Origin: Humulus lupulus
Taxonomy: Eukaryota > Streptophyta > Magnoliopsida > Rosales > Cannabaceae
Reading direction: 5' to 3'
DNA: 64,000 nucleotides
Assembly (NCBI RefSeq): GCF_963169125.1
Contig: NC_084793.1
Span: forward strand, 227,648,360-227,712,359
Shown: positions 56,674 to 64,000 of the stretch, one piece after another
How the letters are laid out: every line of letters begins with the position of its first letter
Numbering within the stretch: the stretch's first letter is position 1
Program-made: the position numbers and the translations under genes
Notes under the pieces: generated by a model
Told to the model about the DNA's origin: nothing
The model's database searches: none
The model's input: the letters and a program-made list of their open reading frames with translations, nothing else

Positions 56674-58913
56674 TGTAACGCCCTACTTCCTTAGAGTTGT
56701 TATTATGTGAGTTAAAAAATGTGCCACTAGCTCGCTAATCGAGGTTTTAGGTTAAAAGTGTGACTAAACTGAAATAAAACTCGTTTAATTACATTAATTA
56801 TAAAATTTGGACATTCATTGAAATTATAGAAATTTATACAGTTAGGATCCCAAAAATATTGTTCAGAAAATTGTATAACTCAAAATATTCACACGGTCGA
56901 CCTAGGCGACAAAACAACCATTACAATGCTTTTTCCTAAAGTAACCTTAGTCGTGGCAGCCAGGTAGGCCAAACATGTCCCCATCGATTCTCGCTCTCCG
57001 TACTCATGGTTGGTCGACCTTTCCATTGCCTTACCTGCTCCATTAAGCACCCGTGAGCCGAAGCCCAGGAAGAAAACTCAAGACAAAACATATAACATAT
57101 GCATAACATTCCACAATATACAACAAAACAACCAACGAGCTAAACACATAGCGACCAACATTGTCCCAGGCTCTTTACCAGGCCCTGGGTTCATGGTCTT
57201 CACCGAGTGGGTGGCCCCAGCACCCTAGGAGGGTATCTCCCTATTGGCCTACACTCTGCGTCCTCAACGCTGATCCTGACCTCTTTCCGTACCCGACTTC
57301 TTGCTGTTCTCGGCATTTTCCAGTCCCGACCTTTTCCGTTCACCCACGAACATGCATCACATAGCATAATATTCACATATATTTAAATGATTAAACATAA
57401 GCATTGGGGTCGTGCCCTGCAATACAAACAATAGTGCTACACCCTGCTCTACGGGTACAATAATTTTCTTACCTGTGTCTCGAGCTATCCGAATACCACG
57501 ATCCCGAGCACATTCTTCTAACCCGAGCCTCGTTGAAAACCTAGTCACAACGCATGCATAACTACTATCCATCAAACCTTAAATCAATAAATAGCTTCGG
57601 AATATTAATCTAGCCTCCGAGACCTTGGATCCTACGAAACCGGGTAGTAGAGCCCTTCCCAAGCCTTAACATTTGGGTTCCCGAGCTCAAAACCCTCAAA
57701 CAGCCATTATTTTCATTTGAGCTGCAACCCAGCCACTTAAGTGTCGTGATGCGCTCTAGTTAGAGAAAAAATGCCTCTCTGCTGAGGGACACGGGCCGCG
57801 ACACGCTACTCCTTGTGTCGCGGTGCCTTGACAATTTTCTGAGGCCCCCTGGCCTAAATGTTTAAGCGGATTGCAGCGCTTAATGAACAGGGCCACTGCT
57901 CGAACCACTTAACCCAGAATTCCCATGCATTTTTACGAGCCAACCTCCCTTAAACTCACCAATTCCAAGCCCTAATCATAGAATTCATTCTAGGATTCAT
58001 ATCCAAACAACAGAACTAGTATTAAAATCTAAAAATCCAACAGAAAACCACAACATATCCTAAATTCAACTACAAAAATTCCAATTCCCAAAACTCTAAC
58101 AAAACAGAGAAAGTTATACAAAGACTTAATTTAATCCTTACCTTTGTTTTGATCTTGCCCATAGTTAACTTCAATTGCCAAAAACTTTGAATCTCCCCAA
58201 GCTCAGCAAGCCCCTAGCCTTAAATTCCTAAGCTTGAGTCCTCCACAATTTCTCTGCTTCCAAAGTGACTAATTGAGGGAGAGAAAACCGAGTAAGATAG
58301 AGAGTGAGAGCTGGGATTTCCTTCTTTTTCCTTCTTACTCCCTCTAGCAGCCTAAGGAGTCTAAGTCTATCCCTTTAGCCAAAAGTCCATAGTACCCCTT
58401 AAGCCTATCTACATCCTCAAGTTCCACCAAGGGCAGTTTCGTCATATGCCACATCCCACTAGGTCCTCGAGTATTCCTATAATTCCCCATTTAATCTCAA
58501 CATGTCCAAATAATTGCTAAATTACTATTGGTTACCCGATAAATCCTGAACACCAATTGTGTTCCCAAAATACCCCTAGGCTCCTCCCGAGTAAGGTATT
58601 CGACCCCATTGTGACTATTTAGTTAAAGAGCTCCTTAGGACCGTCTCGGATCGCACATCACAAATATATCACAACTCGCTCATGGTATCAATCACAATAT
58701 ACACGAATATTACATTTATGCCCTCAACGGGCTAAAATTACAAATACGCCCCTAATAACCAGATGGGGCCCAAATGCATATTTAATTCACCTAGACACGC
58801 ATTTCTAATCACATAATCATCAAATTCACATAGTAGCATAATTAAATCAATTATTTCCCTCCCGACACGTTAATCAAGGCCCTACGCCTTATTAGAAAAT
58901 TTGGGACGCTACA
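56674..58913 (-). repeat. 3' LTR of element J (2240 bp)
   Basis: On the + strand it runs TGTAACGCCCTACTTCC to GGGACGCTACA. Its first ~220 bases match the LTR at the right end of the window (63780-64000) with few changes. A GC-rich part with GGCCGCGACACG and TGTCGCGGTGCC is at 57790-57830. The left flank AAAAC would be the target duplication, but its partner lies outside the window. No coding. Confidence 0.9.
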
Positions 58914-58948
58914 ACTATCCCCTCCTTACAGAAATTTCGTCCTCAAAA
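58914..58948 (-). promoter_or_regulatory. Polypurine tract of element J
   Basis: The - strand reads TTTTGAGGACGAAATTTC and then GTAAGGAGGGGATAGT just before the LTR, matching the ending of elements B and M. Confidence 0.85.
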
Positions 58949-60480
58949 TTACCTGAAAAACTCGTGATACCGATCCCGAATATCTGTCTCAAGTTCCCAA
59001 GATGCCTCTCCAACCTTGTTGTTCCTCCACAGCACTTTCACGAAGGCGATGGTCTAGCTCTGCAAGACTTTATCCTTTCGGTCTAGAATCTGAACCAGCT
59101 TCTCCTCGTATGATAAATCGTGATCCAGCTCTAAGTTCTCATAACTCAGCACATGCGTAGAATTTGATACATACTTCTAGAGCATGGATACATGAAACAC
59201 ATTGTGAACCCCTAATAGAGCTAGAGACATCATCACTCTGTAAGCTACCTCTCCAACCCGTTCCAGAATCTTAAAGGGGTCAACAAACCTAGGGTTCAAC
59301 CTGTCCCTTACTCCAAACCTTTTCACTCCTCTCAAGGGAGAAACTCTGAAAAACACATGGTCCCTGACCTGAAACTCTACGCTCCTGCATCTCAAGTCTG
59401 AGTAGCTCTTCTGCTGACTCTGGGAGGCGAGCATTCGAGCACCAATCTTCTCAATCGCCTCATTGGTCCTCTAAACAACCTCAAGACCTAGATACCTCCT
59501 ATCACCTGTCTTGTCTCAATGGATGGGTAATCCGCACTTCCTCCTGTATAACATCTCATACGGAGCCACTTCGATAGTCGCTTGATAACTGTTATTGTAC
59601 GAAAATTCAATCAAGGGGAGAAACTTACTCCAAGATCCCCCAAAATCCAGCACGCGGGCTCGTAACATATCCTCCAGTATCTTAATCATCTTCTCATATT
59701 GTCCATCCGCCTGAGGATGCTACGCAGTACTAAACTGCAACTGTGTACCATAGTCTTCTGCAGGCTCTCCCAAAACTTGGAGGTGAAGGTGGGGTCCATG
59801 TCGGATACTATTGACCTTGGAGCCCCATGTAGTCGCACAATTTCCTTCACATACAATTTAGCATACTACTCCATAGTATAAGTTTTCTTAACAGGCAAAA
59901 AGTGGGTTGGCTTGGTGTATACATCCACAATCACCCACACGGAATCATGTTGTCCTACAGTCTTCGATAATCTAACCACGAAGTCCATGGTGATATCCTC
60001 CCATTTTCACTCTGGAATCCCTAGAGGCTACAACAACCCCGCTAGCCTCTGATGTTCAGCCTTCACATGCTCACAAGTCAAACACTTGGCCACATAATCT
60101 ACCACATCCTTCTTCATTCCCGGCCACTAATACAAGGTTCTCAAATCTTGGTACATCTCTGTTGTACCCAAATGTAAAGAGTAGGGAGTGGTATGAGACT
60201 CTTCCAAGATCTCTCGTCGGATACCGGAATCCATCAGAATGCAAATCTGACCTTTGTACCTCAATAAACCCATCTCTGAAATAGAAAAGTCCTTAGCCAC
60301 TCTGGCTAAGACTTCCTCTACGTGTTCCCTCAACTGGGGATCTTCCCCCTATGCTTCCTTTATCCTCTCAAGGAGCATAGACTGAAGAGTTATGTTGGCT
60401 AACTAACCAACCACCAACTCTATACCTACTCTAGTCATCTCTTTAGCTAACTTATCTGATATCTACCTTAAACTGAACAA
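58949..60480 (-). pseudogene. Element J integrase with chromodomain-like C-terminus
   Basis: Reading down the - strand: SHTTPYSLHLGTTEMYQDLR and [14 protein letters not shown] (zinc region), a core with [23 protein letters not shown] and [13 protein letters not shown] (all three acidic residues present), LSPLIEFSYNNSYQAT, then the C-terminal module SYSDLRCRSVEFQVRDHVF and LNPRFVDPFKILERVGEVAY, where the GPF of the family reads DPF. The chromodomain-like tail ends GEASWELETDIRDRYHEFF. Numerous stops (for example in PEWKWED and ALYWWPGM) show it is dead. Confidence 0.88.
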
Positions 60481-61899
60481 TTGTCCTGGGCCCTTCCAAC
60501 TCACCGTGTCAGCCACCACATTGGCCTTCCCAGGATGGTATAGAATGCTACAATCGTAATCCTTTACCAATTCCAGCCAATGCCTCTGACGTATATTCAG
60601 ATCCCTCTAACTAAAGAAGTACTTCAAATTCTTATGGTCAGTGTATATTTCTCACTTCACGCCATATAAATAATTTCTCCAAATCTTTAGTGCAAATACC
60701 ACGGCTGCCAATTCCAGATCATGTGTGGGATACCTCTACTCATACTCCTTCAAATGTCTCAACGCGTAGGCTATTACCTTTCTTTCTTGCATCAGTACAC
60801 ATGCCAAACCCTGTTTAGAAGCATCACAGTAAACTACAAACTTCTCATTGTCTGATGACAGATTCAATACTGGAGCGGTGATCAGTCGCCGCTTCAACTC
60901 CTTGAAATTTTCCTCACACCTGTCTATCCATACATACTTAGTCTTCTTACGTGTCAGTTCGGTCAATGGTGTGGCTATTCTAGAGAACCCCTCGACGAAC
61001 TGCCGATAGTACCCTGCCAATCCCAAAAAGTTCCTAACCTCTGGTACAAAACTCGGCATGGGCCAATCCCTCACTACCTCAATCTTACTTAGGTCAACTA
61101 GAATCCCCTCCTTACTGACAATATGACCTAAAAATGTTACTTGAGGTAGCCAAAACTAAAACTTGCTAAACTTAGCATATAACCTATGCTCTCTCAACCG
61201 CTGTAATACCATGCGTAGATGTTGATCATGTTCTATCTCTGACTCGGATTACACCAGTATGTCATCAATGAAGATGATCGCAAACTTGTTAAGATAATCC
61301 TTGAAACCCTATTCATCAAGTCCATGAAGGTTGCTGGGGCATTGGTTAATCAAAAGAATATAACCAAGAATTCACAGTGTACATACCTCGTGCAGAAATC
61401 GGTCTTTTGTATATCCTCCTCTTTAATCCTTAATTGGTGGTAGCCTGACCGAAGGTCAATCTTAGAGAATATTGTCTTCCCTTGTAGCTAATCAAACAAG
61501 TCATCGATCCTAGGTAGTGGGTACTTGTTCTTAATGGTCAACTTATTCAACTCTCTGTAGTTAATATACAACCTTAAGGATCCATCCTTCTTCTTAACAA
61601 ACAACACTGGAGCACCCCACGGTGAAAAACTAGGTATGATGAATCCCAAATCCAGTAACTCCTGAAACTGAATCTTCAGTTCCTTTAACTCTGTTGGAGC
61701 CATTCTATAAGGTGTCCTAGATACTGGCTCCACCCCTGGCGCCAACTCTATGGTGAACTTGATCTCTCGGTGTGGCGAAAACCCTGGAAAATCTGAGGGG
61801 AACGAATCAGGAAACTCATATACCAATCTGGTCTCATCTGGTCCAACCAAAACAACTCTAGAAGCATCCACAATGTTTCCTAGGAATCCTATGCAACCT
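60481..61899 (-). pseudogene. pol: Element J reverse transcriptase and RNase H
   Basis: RT blocks: [80 protein letters not shown], then a stop, [15 protein letters not shown] and the intact catalytic box IIFIDDILV followed by a stop (about 61250-61275). [20 protein letters not shown] leads to RNase H with [41 protein letters not shown] and NVVADT, so all four acidic residues remain. The first 100 RT codons are open from the protease, a long uninterrupted frame (62321-61488). Confidence 0.92.
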
Positions 61900-62321
61900 T
61901 CTTCCACTAGGTCTCTAGCCTTCAGTGCCGAAATCATAGGTACTCGCGGTCCACACACTCTCCCCACGAATACAAAGGGTACCACCCCTTCCGATTCAAA
62001 GGTCACCATCCTACGCTTGTAGTCAATCGTTGCCCCGTACTTTGATAACAAATCCATCCCTAGGATCATATCAAAGTCATCCATTGCTAACTCAATCAGG
62101 TCTACAGACAACTCCCTACTGTCTATCTCTACTGGCAATGCTCTAACCCATCTCCTAGAGGCTACCGGTTCCCCAGTCGGCAACAAAGTCTTAAATCTCC
62201 TAGCATACAAATCACTAGGTTTACACAACTTATTTATCACTCTAGAAGATACAAATGAATTAGTATCCCCTGAGTTCATCAATGCAATAAAAGAACTAGC
62301 ACTAGAAATCTGACCTATCAT
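61900..62321 (-). pseudogene. Element J aspartic protease, catalytic Asp replaced
   Basis: The active site reads [18 protein letters not shown]: the Asp of Asp-Ser-Gly is Asn (codon at 62274-62276), which should abolish proteolysis. Other blocks are normal ([38 protein letters not shown]). It is fused in frame with RT over 277 codons, showing that this missense change is not part of a general frame decay here. Confidence 0.88.
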
Positions 62322-63575
62322 GGGCTAGCCTCAACCTCAGTCTGGGTCAAGGTAAATATTCTAGCAGAAGTGAGGCTGTCTAACTATTTCAGCTCTTCTT
62401 TCCTGGCATGTGGCCAGTCCTTGCTCAAATGACTAATGCTCCCACGAGTAAAGTAGGCCCTGATTCTGCACTCTCCTTGATGTCTTCGTCTGCATTGAGG
62501 ACACACTGGGAAACTCCTCCAGTTGTCTCCCCTACCCTGACGGCCATTGAAAATAACTCGTGCCCTCCTATCCAAGCCAGGAGGAACAAAAGCGTCAGGT
62601 GCCTTTCTCTTCTGTTCATTGGGGCCACTACCCAGGCTAGATCTAGTAAAAGGAGGCATCGTCCTCTGAGCATAGCGCCTAGCAGTGCCCTCTCTCCGTA
62701 TCTTCTCCTTGGCCCCCGCAATAGTAAGGGCCTTCTCCACTACTTGTGCATAGGTGGTAGTTCCCGGATCTACAGGTATCTTAATGTCACGAGCGATCAT
62801 AACATTCAATCCCCACACGAACCGATCTCTTCATGACATGTCAGTCGGCACCAAATCCGGTGCGAACTTCACTAACTGGTCAAACTTTAATGCATACTCA
62901 GTAACTGTCATTCGGTTCTGAGTCAGGTTTGTGAACTCATCCACCTTCGCAGCTCAGACTACGACACTGTAATACTTCTCATTGAATTTATGTCTGAACT
63001 GCAATATTCCTTCTCTGCGACACAACATCCCACCAGATGCGGGCATCTTCTCTCAACATGTAGCTAGCGGCTACTCTCTCATTTCCTTCCACCCTCATGA
63101 AATCTAGGATGGAAGAAATCATGTTCACCCACTGCTCTTCCCGCAATGGGTCTGGGCCAACCTTAAAGGGGGGAGGTTGCTGCATCCTGAACCTCTCCTA
63201 CAAAGGTTCCCACCTATTCTCCATAGCAGGTTGGGTTGACACTGGTGCCGCAGCCTATGGAACTTGTAACCCAATGCCCTGAGGAGGGGCCAATTGCCTC
63301 AACTTTCAAAGCTTTTCTTCTGTTCGGTGAAGTCTAGCTTCCATCTCGGCAAACAACTGTTGTCTATCCGGTAGGGCAGGTGGAGGGTCCTGACCTTGGT
63401 TGTCATCCTTGGCCCTATTTTCGCGGAGTCTGATTGATCTCTGAGGCACTACTGCAATATGCCTGCAATCAATGACACCGCACATCAGGCATGATAACAA
63501 CATCCAAAACCACCTCCCAATCTCATCAATCAACCACAGCCAGCAAGTCCACATATCACAGATAACATACGACAA
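62322..63575 (-). pseudogene. gag: Element J gag
   Basis: Capsid region: QQPPPFKVGPDPLREEQWVN, ISSILDFMRVEGNERVAASY and MLREDARIWWDVVSQRRNIA, then LNVMIARDIKIPVDPGTTTY. The zinc knuckle CPQCRRRHQGECR is followed by AYFTRGSISHLSKDWPHARK, in which the Cys positions of the classical CCHC motif are replaced by other residues. The N-terminal coiled-coil-like part has LFAEMEARLHRTEEKL. Stops break the frame near 63310, 63200 and 62985. Confidence 0.87.
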
Positions 63576-63763
63576 TCAAGGGGGCCATGCCCTAGCATCG
63601 TGCATATATCAGCACATTCATCATGCTCTTTCTACAAAATAGGGCAACTTAAGCAAGCAATTAAACATATATTTCATTAAATACCAACCAACCCTGAGTC
63701 GAGCTTGTCACTGGCAGCATGCATACATGTTCGGTCGATCTTCAGGAACCATGAACCTTGGTA

Positions 63764-63776
63764 CGCTCTTATACCA
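63764..63776 (-). promoter_or_regulatory. Primer-binding site of element J
   Basis: The - strand reads TGGTATAAGAGCG, one base off the initiator-Met motif, three bases from the LTR. The leader next to it is shared with K and M. Confidence 0.8.
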
Positions 63777-63779
63777 AGT

Positions 63780-64000
63780 TTTAACACCCTATTTCCTTAG
63801 AGTTGTTACTATGTGAGTTAAAAAATGTGCCACCAGCTCACTAATCGAGGTTTTATTTTAAAAGTGTTACTAAACTGAAATAAAACTTGTTTAACAACAT
63901 TAATTATAAATTTTGGACATTCATTGAAATTATAGAAAGTAATACAGTTGGGATCCAAAAAATATTGTTTAGAAAATTGTATTACAACTCAAAATATACA
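63780..64000 (-). repeat. 5' LTR of element J, first part
   Basis: It matches 56674-56890 closely (CACCCTATTTCCTTAGAGTT against CGCCCTACTTCCTTAGAGTT and so on). The terminal TG has become TT. The window ends inside it. Confidence 0.9.

Overview
The window looks like a gene-poor, transposon-packed stretch of a plant nuclear genome, probably a eudicot. Nearly everything I can identify is LTR retrotransposon: Ty3/gypsy elements of the Tat lineage (second, archaeal-type RNase H; leader starting TGGTGCTTTCATTGAGAG), Ty3/gypsy chromoviruses of the Tekay/Del type (TGGTATCAGAGC-like primer sites, LTRs starting TGTAACGTCCC or similar, chromodomain-like C-termini) and one Ty1/copia element. I recognise no host gene, tRNA, rRNA or CRISPR array. 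A Rosales species such as a Cannabaceae would fit the style of these families, but that is a weak impression.

Layout. 1-12977 is element A, a Tat element on the + strand: the last 36 bp of its 5' LTR, gag-pol, an array of 62-bp units, a spliced antisense gene, and a 3' LTR. A sits inside the gag of B, a + strand Tekay element (12978-18028), whose 5' part lies left of the window. B sits inside the protease of C, a - strand Tat element (18029-21457). Then come E, a half-deleted copia element (21842-25652, -); 1.8 kb of AT-rich sequence; D, a Tat element on the - strand lacking integrase (27413-33339); a foldback MITE (33456-33836); and F, a + strand Tat remnant in which a gag start is joined to integrase (about 34254-35528).

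35529-42189 is a composite of Tekay-type LTRs (M) around 1.3 kb of internal remnant. G is a - strand Tat element spread over 42190-55235 and broken by a solo LTR with a perfect GGTGG target duplication (H), a solo LTR of B's family (I), a second fragment of that LTR starting at its TATA box, and element K (51047-54595, -). L is a truncated + strand LTR (55236-56673). J is a - strand Tekay element (56674-64000) whose 5' LTR runs off the right end.

Function. All coding regions are broken by stops, frameshifts or lost catalytic residues, so no element here looks autonomous. The best-preserved biology is in element A. Its sense gag-pol transcript and an antisense, intron-bearing gene with its own TATA box converge on the array of hairpin-forming 62-bp units. 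A related ORF lies on the strand opposite pol in element G.
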